A DNA stretch of 64,000 nt, from NCBI RefSeq assembly GCF_004519295.1, contig NZ_SOZH01000003.1, forward strand, positions 186,001 to 250,000. The letters are read 5' to 3'. Below, piece by piece: positions 8,402-17,935 of this stretch. Position 1 is the first letter of the stretch; each line of letters begins with the position of its first letter. The stretch comes from Cellulosimicrobium funkei (lineage in GTDB: Bacteria > Actinomycetota > Actinomycetes > Actinomycetales > Cellulomonadaceae). Under the pieces are notes generated by a model that saw only the letters and a list, made by a program, of their open reading frames with translations, was not told where the DNA came from and did no database searches. Made by a program: the position numbers and the translations under genes.

Positions 8402-9676
8402 GTGCACAGCTGGCCCGCCCCGCAGATCCCCGAGCTCCCCGGACGAGGCCTCCCGGTCCGGGTGCACGACTCGTCGACCCGTGAGCTCGTCGTCGCCGCC
8501 GCGGGCGAGGACGCCACCCTGTACGTGTGCGGCATCACGCCCTACGACGCGACGCACATCGGCCACGCGGCCACCTACGTCGCGTTCGACCTGCTCGTGC
8601 GCGCGTGGACGGACGCCGGGCACCGCGTGCGCTACGCGTCGAACGTCACCGACGTCGACGACCCGCTGCTGGAGCGTGCCGCCGCGACCGGCGTCGACTG
8701 GCGCGCGCTCGCCGTCGAGCAGACCGCGCTGTTCGCCGAGGACATGACGGCGCTCGGCGTCGTCCCGCCCGACGTCTACGAGGGCGCGGTGGAGACGATC
8801 CCCGCCGTCGTGGACGCGGTGACCCAGCTCCTCGACGCGGGCCTCGCGTACCGCGTCCCGGTCGAGCCCGGCGCCGGTGGCACGGACCCCGGGCTGGGCG
8901 ACGTCTACGCCGACCTCTCGGCCGACCGCGCGTTCGGCTCGGTCTCACGGCTCGCGCGCGACGTCATGGAGCACCTCTTCGCCGAGCGCGGCGGCGACCC
9001 CGACCGCGAGGGCAAGAAGGACGTGCTCGACCCGCTGCTGTGGCGCCGCGAGCGCCCGGGCGAGCCCGCGTGGGACGGCGGCGCGCTCGGCACCGGCCGC
9101 CCCGGCTGGCACGTGGAGTGCGCGGTCATCTCGCGCGACGGGCTCGGCCTGCCGTTCGACGTGCAGGGCGGGGGAGCGGACCTGCTGTTCCCGCACCACG
9201 AGATGTCGTCGTCGCACGACCGCATGCTCGCGGGCGGCGGTGCGCCCCGCGCGCACGTGCACGCCGGACTCGTCGCGTACGAGGGCGAGAAGATGAGCAA
9301 GTCGCGCGGCAACCTCGTGCTCGTGTCGAACCTGCGGGCCACGGGCGTCGACCCGATGGCGATCCGCCTCGCGCTGCTCGCGCACCACTACCGCGGCGAG
9401 TGGGAGTGGACCGACGACGACCTGCCCGCGGGCGTGCGACGTCTCGAGACGTGGCGCGACGCCGTGTCCGGCAACGGTGGCCCGGACGCGACCGCGACGC
9501 TCGCGGCCGTGCGCGCCGCGCTCGCCGACGACCTCGACGCCCCGACGGCGCTCGCCGTCGTGGACGCCTGGGCCGCGGAGTCGCTGCGCCCCGGTCGTGA
9601 CACCTCTCGCGACGAGGAGGGCGCCCCGGGCGTCGTCGCGCGCGCGGTGAACGCCCTGCTGGGCGTCCGGCTCTGA
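8402..9676 (+). CDS. mshC: Cysteine--1-D-myo-inosityl 2-amino-2-deoxy-alpha-D-glucopyranoside ligase (mycothiol synthesis)
   Basis: A 424-residue enzyme that joins cysteine to GlcN-Ins with ATP, the third committed step of mycothiol synthesis in Actinobacteria. It is a cysteinyl-tRNA synthetase paralogue lacking the tRNA-binding C-terminus. It keeps the HIGH-like THIGHAATY with the preceding [12 protein letters not shown], and the KMSKSRGN loop. Length matches MshC, not the roughly 460-470 aa CysS. Start is GTG 8402 from a leaderless promoter. Its presence supports a mycothiol-using actinobacterium. Confidence 0.94.
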   Translation: MHSWPAPQIPELPGRGLPVRVHDSSTRELVVAAAGEDATLYVCGITPYDATHIGHAATYVAFDLLVRAWTDAGHRVRYASNVTDVDDPLLERAAATGVDWRALAVEQTALFAEDMTALGVVPPDVYEGAVETIPAVVDAVTQLLDAGLAYRVPVEPGAGGTDPGLGDVYADLSADRAFGSVSRLARDVMEHLFAERGGDPDREGKKDVLDPLLWRRERPGEPAWDGGALGTGRPGWHVECAVISRDGLGLPFDVQGGGADLLFPHHEMSSSHDRMLAGGGAPRAHVHAGLVAYEGEKMSKSRGNLVLVSNLRATGVDPMAIRLALLAHHYRGEWEWTDDDLPAGVRRLETWRDAVSGNGGPDATATLAAVRAALADDLDAPTALAVVDAWAAESLRPGRDTSRDEEGAPGVVARAVNALLGVRL

Positions 9677-9701
9677 CGAGCCGCCCCGCGCTGACACCGC
9701 C

Positions 9702-9716
9702 GCCCGCGAGGCGGGC
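9702..9716. terminator. Short GC hairpin between convergent mshC and PAC2 genes
   Basis: GCCCGC-GAG-GCGGGC forms a 6-bp stem with a 3-nt loop in the 46-bp gap between two convergent genes. There is no T-tract. It is a plausible but weak bidirectional terminator. Confidence 0.35.
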
Positions 9717-9722
9717 CGTGCG

Positions 9723-10589
9723 TCAGACGGTCGGGCCCTTGCCCGGGTTGCCGCGGTCGCGGCGGCGCAGGTAGCGCTCGAACTCGCGCGCGATGGCCTC
9801 GCCGCTCGCCTCGGGGAGCTCGGCCGTGTCCTTCGCCTCCTCGAGCTGCTGGACGTACTCCGCGATCTCCGCGTCCTCCGCGGCGAGCTCGTCGACGCCG
9901 TGCTGCCACGCCTCGGCGTCCTCCGGCAGGTCGCCCAGCGGGATCGGCTCGGACAGCAGCTCCTCGATGCGCGCGAGGATCGCGAGCGTCGCCTTGGGCG
10001 ACGGCGGGTGCGCCACGTAGTGCGGCACGGCCGCCCAGAGCGACACGGACTGCATCCCGCGCTCCGCCGCGGCGTGCTGGAGGACGCCGACGATGCCCGT
10101 CGGGCCCTCGTACGTGCTCGGCTCGACGTCGAGCACGGCCTGCAGGCCCACGCTCTCCGACGTCGCCGTCATGGGGATCGGCCGCGTGTGCGGCACGTCC
10201 GCGAGCAGCGCGCCGAGCGTGACGACCGTGCGCACGCCGTGCTCCTCCGCGACGTCGAGCAGCTCGCGGCAGTACCGGCGCCAGCGCATGGACGGCTCGA
10301 TGCCGTGCACGAGCACCACGCGGCGACCCGTCGGCGACAGGACCGCCGACGCGATCGTCGTCGTGGGCCACGTGATCTCGCGGCGGCCGTCGTCGTCGGT
10401 CGTGACGACCGGGCGGTTCACCTGGAAGTCGTGGTACTCCTCCGGGTCCAGCTCGTCGACGTCCTCGGCGCCCCACACCTCGTGCAGGTGCTGGAGGGCG
10501 GCCGTGGCGGCGCTCCCGGCGTCGTTCCAGCCCTCGAACGCCGCGATCATCACGGTCTGGCGGGTGCCCTCGGTCGCGTTCTCGGTCAT
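9723..10589 (-). CDS. PAC2 family protein
   Basis: A 288-residue cytoplasmic protein of the PAC2 (proteasome assembly chaperone-2-like) family, common in Actinobacteria and archaea. It opens with MIAAFEGWNDAGSAATAAL, the usual PAC2 start, and has the IASAVLSPTGRRVVLVHGIEPSMRW and VTLGALLADVPHTRP core and a basic C-terminus FERYLRRRDRGNPGKG. No bacterial function is firmly established that I know of; a link to the proteasome locus 6 kb away is only suggested by the family name. A TAGGCT box on the minus strand (10596-10601) sits 6 nt before ATG 10589, so I prefer this ATG to the adjacent GTG 10592. Confidence 0.85.
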   Translation of the reverse strand: MTENATEGTRQTVMIAAFEGWNDAGSAATAALQHLHEVWGAEDVDELDPEEYHDFQVNRPVVTTDDDGRREITWPTTTIASAVLSPTGRRVVLVHGIEPSMRWRRYCRELLDVAEEHGVRTVVTLGALLADVPHTRPIPMTATSESVGLQAVLDVEPSTYEGPTGIVGVLQHAAAERGMQSVSLWAAVPHYVAHPPSPKATLAILARIEELLSEPIPLGDLPEDAEAWQHGVDELAAEDAEIAEYVQQLEEAKDTAELPEASGEAIAREFERYLRRRDRGNPGKGPTV

Positions 10590-10652
10590 CACCCCAGCCT
10601 ATGCGGCCGGGCCCGACGGCGTCGGGGCGGGTTCGCGCCCGGCGTAGCCGCC

Positions 10653-12575
10653 TCAGCCGCAGTCGAGCGCCGGGTAGGCGACGTCGTCCGACGACGACCG
10701 CCCGTCTCCCGTGGCCGTCACCAGCGCGCTGCCCGCGTCGAGCGTGGCCGAGCGCGCCGAGAACGACTGGTACGCGGACGCGCCGGGCGCGACGCCCGCC
10801 ACGGTGCGCTCACCGAACGGCGTGCTCAGCGTGACGTCCGCGGGCACCGCGCCGTCGTTCGTCGCGCGGACCGCGACGTACGCCCGCCCGGCCAGGCACC
10901 GCGGGGCGGCGGTCGCGGAGACGTCGGGGCCGTCGAGGGCGGCGGACAGCGCGAGGACGCCGAGCACGGCCGTGGTCGACCGCACGACGCTCGCCGACGC
11001 GCCGGCGTCCTCGATCGCCGTGGAGCCGAGAGCGAGCGCGTCCTGGACCAGGGTCTGCGCCGCGTCCCAGTCACGCCGGTCCGCGGCCTCGAGCGCGCGC
11101 CGCATCCGGACCTGGACCTGCGCCCCGGCCTCCGGCTCGACCGTGCCCGCGGCGACGCGCTCGTCGACGAGGTCGACGACGTCGGTGTACCAGGAGGGGT
11201 CGGCCGCGACGTCGGCACCCACGAAGCCCGCCTCCACCGCGGCACGGGTCGACGCGACGACGGCGTCGCGGTAGTCCTCGACGTCCGGGTACCAGGCCGC
11301 GAGCGTGGCGTCGTCGACCGGGCGCGAGCCGCCGTCGAGGAAGCAGAACCCGGGCCCGGCGTTGGCGCCGGAGTTGATCCGCGTCGGGACGTCCTGCTGA
11401 GCGAGCCGGACGCCGCCCAGGCCCAGGCCGCGCTCGTCGCGCACCACCTGGCGCGGCGCCTGGTCGGACAGCGTGATGGGGGCCGCCGACGGCGGGGTCG
11501 TCCCGTCCGCGACCCACGCGGCCACGTGGTCGTACACCGACGCCTGGACGAGGTGCTGAGGTACCCGGGAGCCGGACGGCTCCTCGCACGTCTGCGGCGT
11601 CCCGGGGTAGCCGCCGGGCGCGGAGCCGACGTCGCGGATCCGCAGCCGCCCGTAGTCGGTGATGAGCTTCCAGTCGCCGTGCGACGCGCCCGCGACCTCC
11701 CACGTGCGCCGCAGGTCGGTGTCGGGCTGGCGCTGCGCCGCCCCGAGGAGGTCGATCGCGACGTCGGTCTCGCTGTTGATCTTGAACACCGGCGTCTCGA
11801 GGTCGTCGCGCAGCAGGCCGCCCCCGCCGTGCAGCACGACGGCGTCGACGACCCCCGCGAGCGGGTCGACCGAGTTCACGTACGACCACAGCCGCCCCGC
11901 CGACTGCGAGTGCCCGGTCGCGACGACGCGCTCCGCCTCGAGCGGACCGAGCGGCGCCGTGCCCGCGGGGTCGCGCACCGCGGCCACGGCCTGGCTGAAG
12001 ACGTCCCACGAGAGGGTGTCGTCGGTCACGGTGCCGCCGTCGGTGAGGTCGAGCGTGCCGTAGCGCTCGGGGTTCCAGGCCCGTAGGCCGGTGGGCGAGT
12101 GCACGCCCGCCCGCTGCGCCGACACCCCGACCCACGCGTAGCCCTCGCGCACCAGGTGCTCGTGCGTCTGGAACCAGTCGACCTCCTGGTCCCACTGGTT
12201 CGAGACGTTGTACCACTCGGCGATCACCGTGCCGTTGAACGTCGCGGGGTCGACGGGCCGGCGCACCACGACGCGGGTCCGGAACGCGTGCCCGGTGCTG
12301 AGGACCGTCGCGTCCGTCACGCCGTCCGCCTGGTAGCGGGTCGCCTCGCCCTCGACGAAGAACTCCTCCTCGACGTAGCCGCGCGCGGCCAGGTCGTAGT
12401 CGGTCGCGAGGAAGGGATATCCATGGGCGGGATCGCCGGGCGCCGTCGTCGCGGGCACCGGGCCGGTCACCACGGGGTCGGGGACGGCGGCGCTCGCGGG
12501 GAGCGCGGTCCCGGCGAGCACGAGCACCCCGGCGAGGGCGAGCGCGAGCGGGCGGCGGACGGGGGGTGCGGACAT
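10653..12575 (-). CDS. Secreted alpha/beta hydrolase-domain protein
   Basis: A 640-residue exported protein. The N-terminus is a clean signal peptide (RRPLALALAGVLVLAGTALPASA, cleavage after about residue 29). The large domain resembles the alpha/beta hydrolase domain family (PF20091 as I recall) and has a nucleophile elbow with Ser, RVVATGHSQSAGRLWSYV. Other features are GTVIAEWYNVSNQWDQEVDW and GLRAWNPERYGTLDL. The last 150 residues are a helical segment followed by a short beta-rich module ending in a Cys pair (APRCLAG ... YPALDCG). An esterase-like activity outside the cell is the family expectation, with no substrate known. A GGAG site precedes ATG 12575. Confidence 0.8.
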   Translation of the reverse strand: MSAPPVRRPLALALAGVLVLAGTALPASAAVPDPVVTGPVPATTAPGDPAHGYPFLATDYDLAARGYVEEEFFVEGEATRYQADGVTDATVLSTGHAFRTRVVVRRPVDPATFNGTVIAEWYNVSNQWDQEVDWFQTHEHLVREGYAWVGVSAQRAGVHSPTGLRAWNPERYGTLDLTDGGTVTDDTLSWDVFSQAVAAVRDPAGTAPLGPLEAERVVATGHSQSAGRLWSYVNSVDPLAGVVDAVVLHGGGGLLRDDLETPVFKINSETDVAIDLLGAAQRQPDTDLRRTWEVAGASHGDWKLITDYGRLRIRDVGSAPGGYPGTPQTCEEPSGSRVPQHLVQASVYDHVAAWVADGTTPPSAAPITLSDQAPRQVVRDERGLGLGGVRLAQQDVPTRINSGANAGPGFCFLDGGSRPVDDATLAAWYPDVEDYRDAVVASTRAAVEAGFVGADVAADPSWYTDVVDLVDERVAAGTVEPEAGAQVQVRMRRALEAADRRDWDAAQTLVQDALALGSTAIEDAGASASVVRSTTAVLGVLALSAALDGPDVSATAAPRCLAGRAYVAVRATNDGAVPADVTLSTPFGERTVAGVAPGASAYQSFSARSATLDAGSALVTATGDGRSSSDDVAYPALDCG

Positions 12576-12742
12576 GGCGACTCCTTCGTCGGGCCCGACG
12601 GCGGTGGCGGGCGCTCAGCAGCCTAGGGAAGCCGGACGCTTCTGTCGACCGGCGCGCGAGTTCGGGAGCGGCGTCGCCAGAAGCCGTCGCGCGCGACCGC
12701 ACGCCCAGGAACGGCGGCGCGCCCGCGGCGGAGCCGCCCGGT

Positions 12743-12748
12743 TAGGGT
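12743..12748 (+). promoter_or_regulatory. -10 box TAGGGT for the HAD phosphatase gene
   Basis: TAGGGT ends 5 nt before GTG 12754, favouring that GTG over the downstream ATG 12781. Confidence 0.45.
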
Positions 12749-12753
12749 CGAGG

Positions 12754-13539
12754 GTGCAGGGGTTCGTCGTACGACCGTTGATGGAGACCGCTTTGCCTTT
12801 TCGCCCTGACAGCACGTCCGCAGGTCAGCGCTCTGCCGAGCGTCCCGACGCCCCGGCGTTGCCCGAGGCAGTCCTGTGGGACATGGACGGGACGCTCGTC
12901 GACACCGAGCCCTACTGGATCGCGGCGGAGCACGAGCTCGTCGCCGCGCACGGCGGCACGTGGACGCACGAGGACGCGATGTCGCTCGTCGGGAACCCGC
13001 TGCGCGAGTCGGCGCGCATCCTGCGCGAGCGCGGCGGCGTCGACCTGCCGGTGGACGAGATCGTGGCGTTCCTCATCGGGCGCGTGATCGAGCAGGTGCG
13101 GGTCGAGGTGCCGTGGCAGCCCGGCGCGCGCGAGCTCCTCACGGCGCTGGGCGAGGCGGGCGTGCCCTGCGCGCTCGTCACGATGTCCTACCGCGAGCTC
13201 GCCCAGCCCGTCGCCGAGATGGCGCCGCCGGACGCGTTCCAGGTGCTGGTCTGCGGCGACGAGGTCGAGCGCGGCAAGCCCGACCCGGAGCCCTACCTCC
13301 TCGCCGCGCAGCGCCTGGGCGTAGACGTCACGCGTTGCGTCGCGATCGAGGACTCGCCGGCGGGGATCGCCTCGGCCCGCGCCGCAGGGGCCGCGACGCT
13401 GGGCGTCGAGGCCGTGGTCCCGGTGCTCCCGGCGCCGGGCCTGAGCCGGACGCCGTCGCTCGAGCTCGTCGACGTCGCGCTCCTGGCGCGTCTCGTCGCG
13501 GGCGACGTCGTCGACCTCATGGAGGACGACGCCGCCTGA
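12754..13539 (+). CDS. HAD-superfamily phosphatase (beta-phosphoglucomutase/phosphatase type)
   Basis: A 261-residue HAD hydrolase with motif I LWDMDGTLVDTEPYW, a helical cap, motif II in CALVTMSYREL (Thr), the conserved Lys in RGKPDPEPYLLAAQ and motif III IEDSPAGIASARAAG. This is the subfamily of sugar-phosphate phosphatases and phosphomutases; the substrate is unknown. GTG 12754 is chosen because of its leaderless promoter, while ATG 12781 would remove nine residues. It lies head to tail with the M50 protease gene, 72 bp apart, with its own promoter. Confidence 0.88.
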   Translation: MQGFVVRPLMETALPFRPDSTSAGQRSAERPDAPALPEAVLWDMDGTLVDTEPYWIAAEHELVAAHGGTWTHEDAMSLVGNPLRESARILRERGGVDLPVDEIVAFLIGRVIEQVRVEVPWQPGARELLTALGEAGVPCALVTMSYRELAQPVAEMAPPDAFQVLVCGDEVERGKPDPEPYLLAAQRLGVDVTRCVAIEDSPAGIASARAAGAATLGVEAVVPVLPAPGLSRTPSLELVDVALLARLVAGDVVDLMEDDAA

Positions 13540-13599
13540 GGCGCCCGGACGGCCTGCCCGACGGTGCGCGGGCCGTCGGGGACGGACCTGCCGAGCGCA

Positions 13600-13605
13600 T
13601 AGGCT
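13600..13605 (+). promoter_or_regulatory. -10 box TAGGCT for the site-2 protease gene
   Basis: TAGGCT is followed by 6 nt and then GTG 13612; a leaderless arrangement. Confidence 0.5.
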
Positions 13606-13611
13606 CTCAGG

Positions 13612-14790
13612 GTGGACGGACCCGAACCTCGAGCACCCCGCACGCCCGCACCGGCAGGCCCGCGCACGAAGGGCTGGGTGATCGGCCGCGTCGTCGGCGC
13701 ACCGGTGATCCTCACGCCGTCGTGGTTCCTCGCCGCGGCGATCCTCACGGTCCTCTTCGCGCCGACGGTGCAGCGGCTCGCCCCGCACCTCGGCCCCGAG
13801 ATCTACCTCGTGTCCTTCGCGTTCGTGCTGCTGCTCTTCGCGTCCGTCTTCCTGCACGAGGTCGCCCACGCGCTCGTCGCGCGCGCCCGGGGTCAGCACG
13901 TGACCGAGCTCGCGGTGACGCTCTGGGGCGGCCACACGGCGTACTCCGGGACGTCGGCGCGCCCGCTCGACGGCTTCCTCGTCTCGGTCGTCGGACCGCT
14001 GACCAACCTGGCGCTCGCGGTCGTGTTCTGGGTGACGTTCCAGGCGCAGCCGACCTTCTCCGTGCCCGCCCTCCTGCTGTACGCGGCCGCGTTCTCCAAC
14101 GCGTTCGTCGGCTTCTTCAACCTCCTGCCCGGCCTCCCGCTCGACGGCGGCCAGATCCTCGAGTCCGCCGTGTGGGCCGCGACCGGGTCGCGGACGAAGG
14201 GCACGGTCGCAGCGGGATGGGTCGGGCGCGCGGTCGCCGTCGGGGTCGTCGCGTGGGCGCTCGTGTGGCCGCTGACCTACGGCGGACGGCCGGACCTGTG
14301 GACCGTCGCCTGGGCGGCGCTCATCGGGGCGTTCCTGTGGAGCGGCGCGGGGCAGGCCATCACCTTCGGGCGCACCCGCGAGGCGGTGTCCGGGCTCACC
14401 GTCCGCAGCCTCGCGCGCCCCGCGGTCGCCGTGCCGTCCACGGCGACGGTCGGCGCGGTCGGGCGCTCGGTGGCGCTCGCGGGCGGTCCGCACGTGGTGG
14501 CCGTCCTGGTGGACGGCGCAGGCCGGCCCCTCGGGTACGTGGATCCCGCCGCGGCTGCGGCCGTGCCGCCCGACGCCGCGGAGACGACCCCGGTCGGCGC
14601 CGTCGCCGTGCCCCTGCCCGGGGCCGCGACGATCGACGCCCACGGTGCGGGGCAGGACATGCTCGCCGAGCTCTCGCGCGTCGGGCGGGACGCGGCGGTC
14701 GTCGTCGTGACCGACGGCGGCCGCGTCGTCGGCGCGCTCGAGGTCGCCCGGGTCGTCGCGGCACTGCGGGACGCCCGACGCGGACGGTGA
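13612..14790 (+). CDS. Site-2 protease family (M50) membrane metalloprotease with C-terminal CBS-like domains
   Basis: A 392-residue intramembrane zinc protease. HEVAH (about residues 82-86) lies in the helix VFLHEVAHALVARA. The second ligand motif NLLPGLPLDGGQ is near residue 170. About six membrane helices precede a soluble tail from about residue 260, where paired segments (VRSLARPAVAVPSTATVGAVGRS and DMLAELSRVGRDAAVVVVTDGGRVVGALEV) look like a CBS pair. This architecture is that of the SpoIVFB/Rip3-type M50B proteases, regulated by ligands or anti-sigma factors. The substrate is unknown. It lies just upstream of trmI and the proteasome genes. Confidence 0.9.
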   Translation: MDGPEPRAPRTPAPAGPRTKGWVIGRVVGAPVILTPSWFLAAAILTVLFAPTVQRLAPHLGPEIYLVSFAFVLLLFASVFLHEVAHALVARARGQHVTELAVTLWGGHTAYSGTSARPLDGFLVSVVGPLTNLALAVVFWVTFQAQPTFSVPALLLYAAAFSNAFVGFFNLLPGLPLDGGQILESAVWAATGSRTKGTVAAGWVGRAVAVGVVAWALVWPLTYGGRPDLWTVAWAALIGAFLWSGAGQAITFGRTREAVSGLTVRSLARPAVAVPSTATVGAVGRSVALAGGPHVVAVLVDGAGRPLGYVDPAAAAAVPPDAAETTPVGAVAVPLPGAATIDAHGAGQDMLAELSRVGRDAAVVVVTDGGRVVGALEVARVVAALRDARRGR

Positions 14791-14847
14791 CCGGCGCGTC
14801 GTCCGCGCGCGCGACCGACCGGCGTCGGGCGCGGGGCGGGCGGCCCG

Positions 14848-14853
14848 TAGGAT
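14848..14853 (+). promoter_or_regulatory. -10 box TAGGAT for trmI
   Basis: TAGGAT ends 8 nt before GTG 14862. It sets the start inside a much longer open frame that shadows the HAD and M50 genes. Confidence 0.5.
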
Positions 14854-14861
14854 GGTCGCCC

Positions 14862-16028
14862 GTGACCTCCGAGCCCGCCACCACGCCCGGCCACCCGACC
14901 CCGCAGCCCGGTGGGGACGGCGCAGCCGCCCCCGCGCACGGCGCGTCCGACCGCCCCGGCGCGACGGGCGCGGACGAGCGCCGCGGCCCGCTCCGCGTGG
15001 GGGACAAGGTCCAGCTCACGGACCCGCGCGGTCGCCTGCACACCATCACGCTCGCGCCGGGCGCGACGTTCCACACGCACAAGGGCTACCTGCGGCACGA
15101 CGACCTCATCGGCCGCCCCGAGGGCAGCGTCGTGCGCAACACCGCCGAGATCGAGTACCTCGCGATGCGCCCGCTCCTCGCGGACTACGTGCTCTCGATG
15201 CCCCGCGGCGCGGCGGTCGTCTACCCGAAGGACGCCGGCCAGATCGTCGCGATGGCGGACATCTTCCCGGGCGCGCGCGTCGTCGAGGCGGGCGTCGGGT
15301 CGGGCGCGCTGACGATGTCGCTGCTGCGCGCCGTCGGCGACGCGGGCGAGCTGCACTCGATCGAGCGGCGCGAGGACTTCGCCGCGATCGCGCGCGGCAA
15401 CGTCGAGACGTTCTTCGGCGGCGAGCACCCGGCCTGGACGCTGTCCGTGGGCGACCTCGCCGACGTGCTCCCGACCGTCGCCGAGGACGGCACGGTCGAC
15501 CGCGTCGTGCTCGACATGCTCGCGCCCTGGGAGAACCTCGACGTCGTCGCGCGCGCGCTCGTGCCCGGCGGCGTCCTCGTGTGCTACGTCGCCACGACGA
15601 CCCAGCTCTCGCGCCTCGCGGAGGACCTGCGGGCCGACGGCCGCTACGCGGAGCCCGTCGCGTGGGAGTCGATGGTGCGCGGCTGGCACCTCGAGGGTCT
15701 TGCGGTGCGGCCGCAGCACCGCATGATCGGGCACACCGGGTTCCTGCTCACCGCACGGCGCCTCGCGGACGGCGTCGCGCCGCCCGAGCGCAAGCGCCGC
15801 CCGGCCAAGGGCGCGTACCCGACCGACGCGGAGCAGTGGTCGCCCGAGGAGCTGGGCGAGCGCCCGGTCTCCGAGAAGAAGATCCGGCGCGTGCGGCGCG
15901 ACGTCGGCCAGGGCCCCGAGCAGACGACCGGTCCGGGCGCCGAGCAGAGCACGGACCGTGGCGCGGAGCACGGCGTGCAGCAGGGCGCGGACGAGGCCGG
16001 CGGGGCGCCCGACGTGTCGGGCGCGTGA
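14862..16028 (+). CDS. trmI: tRNA (adenine(58)-N1)-methyltransferase
   Basis: A 388-residue class I SAM-dependent methyltransferase that makes m1A58 in the T-loop of tRNA, stabilising its fold; it acts as a tetramer. The TrmI signatures include FHTHKGYLRHDDLIG, RPLLADYVLSMPRGAAVVYPKD and the SAM loop VVEAGVGSGALTMSLLRAVG (about residue 140), with VVLDMLAPWENL as the motif IV region. The first 45 and last 80 residues are low-complexity, Gly/Pro and Glu/Gln-rich extensions. In other actinobacteria this gene also sits just before the proteasomal ATPase gene, as here (arc starts 180 bp downstream). Confidence 0.92.
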   Translation: MTSEPATTPGHPTPQPGGDGAAAPAHGASDRPGATGADERRGPLRVGDKVQLTDPRGRLHTITLAPGATFHTHKGYLRHDDLIGRPEGSVVRNTAEIEYLAMRPLLADYVLSMPRGAAVVYPKDAGQIVAMADIFPGARVVEAGVGSGALTMSLLRAVGDAGELHSIERREDFAAIARGNVETFFGGEHPAWTLSVGDLADVLPTVAEDGTVDRVVLDMLAPWENLDVVARALVPGGVLVCYVATTTQLSRLAEDLRADGRYAEPVAWESMVRGWHLEGLAVRPQHRMIGHTGFLLTARRLADGVAPPERKRRPAKGAYPTDAEQWSPEELGERPVSEKKIRRVRRDVGQGPEQTTGPGAEQSTDRGAEHGVQQGADEAGGAPDVSGA

Positions 16029-16100
16029 CGGTCCGGTAACGATCGGGGCGCCGCCGTCTCACCCTGGGTGTCGTCCGTGTGCACGGGCGAGACTTGTGCC

Positions 16101-16106
16101 TAAGGT
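16101..16106 (+). promoter_or_regulatory. -10 box TAAGGT upstream of arc
   Basis: TAAGGT in the 180-bp trmI-arc gap would start a transcript near 16113, leaving a leader of about 96 nt and a GAGAGGG ribosome site before ATG 16209. The proteasome ATPase gene thus seems to have its own, leadered, promoter. Confidence 0.45.
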
Positions 16107-16208
16107 CTACACCCGACCGCCGGACGATGGTCGGCACGGGCGCCTCGCGAGGCCCGTCGTCCGCCGTCCACCCGTGGTCGGGCGAGCCGGCGGCGAGAGG
16201 GACACCCG

Positions 16209-17867
16209 ATGAGCGAGACATTCGGCCGTAGCGACCAGGCCCCGCAGGACGGCGCGCGCGAGCTCGCGCTGCTGTCCGCGAAGAACGAGAGGCTCGCCGA
16301 GGCGCTGCGCGCGGCCCGGGACCAGATCCTCGACCTCAAGCGGCAGATCGACGACCTCGCCAAGCCGCCGGGCACGTACGCGGTGTTCCTCGCCGCGCAC
16401 CCGGACGGGTCGGTCGACGTGTCCGCCGCCGGGCGCAAGATGCACGTCGGCGCGAGCCCCAGCCTCGACGTCCAGCGCCTGCGCCCGGGCCAGGAGGTCA
16501 AGCTCAACGAGGCGATGACCGTCGTCGCCGCGGGCGGTTACGAGCGCACGGGCGAGATCGTCACGGTCAAGGAGATCCTCGACGCCGACCGCGTGCTCGT
16601 CGTCGGCCGGGCCGACGAGGAGCGGGTCGTGCGGCTCGCCGGGTCGGTCGCGCGCACGACGCTCCGCGTCGGCGACTCGCTCACCATCGACACGCGCAGC
16701 GGCTTCGTGTTCGAGGTCATCCCGAAGTCCGAGGTCGAGGAGCTCGTCCTCGAAGAGGTCCCGGACATCGAGTACGAGGACATCGGCGGTCTCGGCCCGC
16801 AGATCGAGCAGATCCGCGACGCCGTCGAGCTGCCGTTCACGCACCCCGACCTGTTCCGCGAGCACGGCCTGCACCCGCCCAAGGGCGTCCTGCTGTACGG
16901 GCCGCCCGGGTGCGGCAAGACGCTCATCGCCAAGGCCGTCGCCAACTCGCTCGCGCACACCGTGGCGCGGGCGCGCGGCGAGCAGGTGGAGGACGGCTCG
17001 GGCGCGGCGCGCAGCTACTTCCTCAACGTCAAGGGCCCCGAGCTGCTCAACAAGTACGTGGGCGAGACCGAGCGGCACATCCGGCTGATCTTCGCCCGCG
17101 CTCGGGAGAAGGCGTCGCAGGGGACGCCCGTCGTCGTGTTCTTCGACGAGATGGAATCGCTGTTCCGCACCCGCGGGACGGGCCTGTCGTCCGACGTCGA
17201 GACGACGATCGTGCCCCAGCTCCTCGCCGAGATCGACGGCGTCGAGCGGCTGGACAACGTCATCGTCATCGGGGCGTCGAACCGCGAGGACATGATCGAC
17301 CCTGCCATCCTGCGGCCCGGGCGCCTCGACGTGAAGATCAAGATCGAGCGGCCCGACGCCGAGGGCGCCAAGGAGATCTTCGCCAAGTACCTCACGGAGG
17401 ACCTGCCGATCCACGCGGCCGACCTCGCCGAGCACGGCGGCAACCAGCGCGAGGCCCTCGACGCGATGATCCGCTCGGTCGTGGAGCGCATGTACTCCGA
17501 GGAGGAGGAGAACCAGTTCCTCGAGGTCACCTACGCCAGCGGCGACAAGGAGATCCTGTACTTCAAGGACTTCAACTCGGGCGCGATGATCCAGAACGTC
17601 GTGGACCGCGCGAAGAAGTCGGCGATCAAGGACCTCCTGGCCACGGGCCAGCGCGGCATCCGCGTCGACCACCTGCTCGCCGCGTGCGTCGACGAGTTCA
17701 AGGAGAACGAGGACCTGCCGAACACCACCAACCCCGACGACTGGGCGCGCATCAGCGGGAAGAAGGGCGAGCGCATCGTCTTCATCCGCACGATCGTCCA
17801 GAAGAAGGGGGAGGGCGGCTCGCCGCGCACCATCGACACGGTCACCAACACCGGCCAGTACCTGTAA
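16209..17867 (+). CDS. arc: Proteasome-associated AAA ATPase (ARC/Mpa)
   Basis: A 552-residue AAA+ unfoldase that recognises pupylated proteins and threads them into the 20S core. Domains in order: N-terminal coiled coil (about residues 15-55, [19 protein letters not shown]), which binds Pup; tandem OB-like inter-domain (about 60-180); and AAA domain with Walker A GPPGCGKT (about 232), [12 protein letters not shown], Walker [11 protein letters not shown] (about 308) and [14 protein letters not shown]. The protein ends in GQYL, the C-terminal motif that docks into and opens the alpha ring. Length fits ARC. It is followed after 68 bp by dop. Member of a complete proteasome locus. Confidence 0.97.
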   Translation: MSETFGRSDQAPQDGARELALLSAKNERLAEALRAARDQILDLKRQIDDLAKPPGTYAVFLAAHPDGSVDVSAAGRKMHVGASPSLDVQRLRPGQEVKLNEAMTVVAAGGYERTGEIVTVKEILDADRVLVVGRADEERVVRLAGSVARTTLRVGDSLTIDTRSGFVFEVIPKSEVEELVLEEVPDIEYEDIGGLGPQIEQIRDAVELPFTHPDLFREHGLHPPKGVLLYGPPGCGKTLIAKAVANSLAHTVARARGEQVEDGSGAARSYFLNVKGPELLNKYVGETERHIRLIFARAREKASQGTPVVVFFDEMESLFRTRGTGLSSDVETTIVPQLLAEIDGVERLDNVIVIGASNREDMIDPAILRPGRLDVKIKIERPDAEGAKEIFAKYLTEDLPIHAADLAEHGGNQREALDAMIRSVVERMYSEEEENQFLEVTYASGDKEILYFKDFNSGAMIQNVVDRAKKSAIKDLLATGQRGIRVDHLLAACVDEFKENEDLPNTTNPDDWARISGKKGERIVFIRTIVQKKGEGGSPRTIDTVTNTGQYL

Positions 17868-17923
17868 GCAGGGGTGGTCGCGCCGCCCCGTGGACGGCGC
17901 GGCGCGGCGTCGGAGGGCGGACA

Positions 17924-17929
17924 TAGGGT
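17924..17929 (+). promoter_or_regulatory. -10 box TAGGGT for dop
   Basis: TAGGGT, 6 nt, then the GTG start at 17936; a leaderless transcript separate from arc is likely. Confidence 0.5.
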
Positions 17930-17935
17930 GAGCGT

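Noticed and set aside
12876-14861. Upstream extension of the trmI frame to 1050 residues
   Set aside because: The first 660 codons overlap the HAD and M50 genes in another frame and are Arg-rich junk; TrmI homology begins after GTG 14862.
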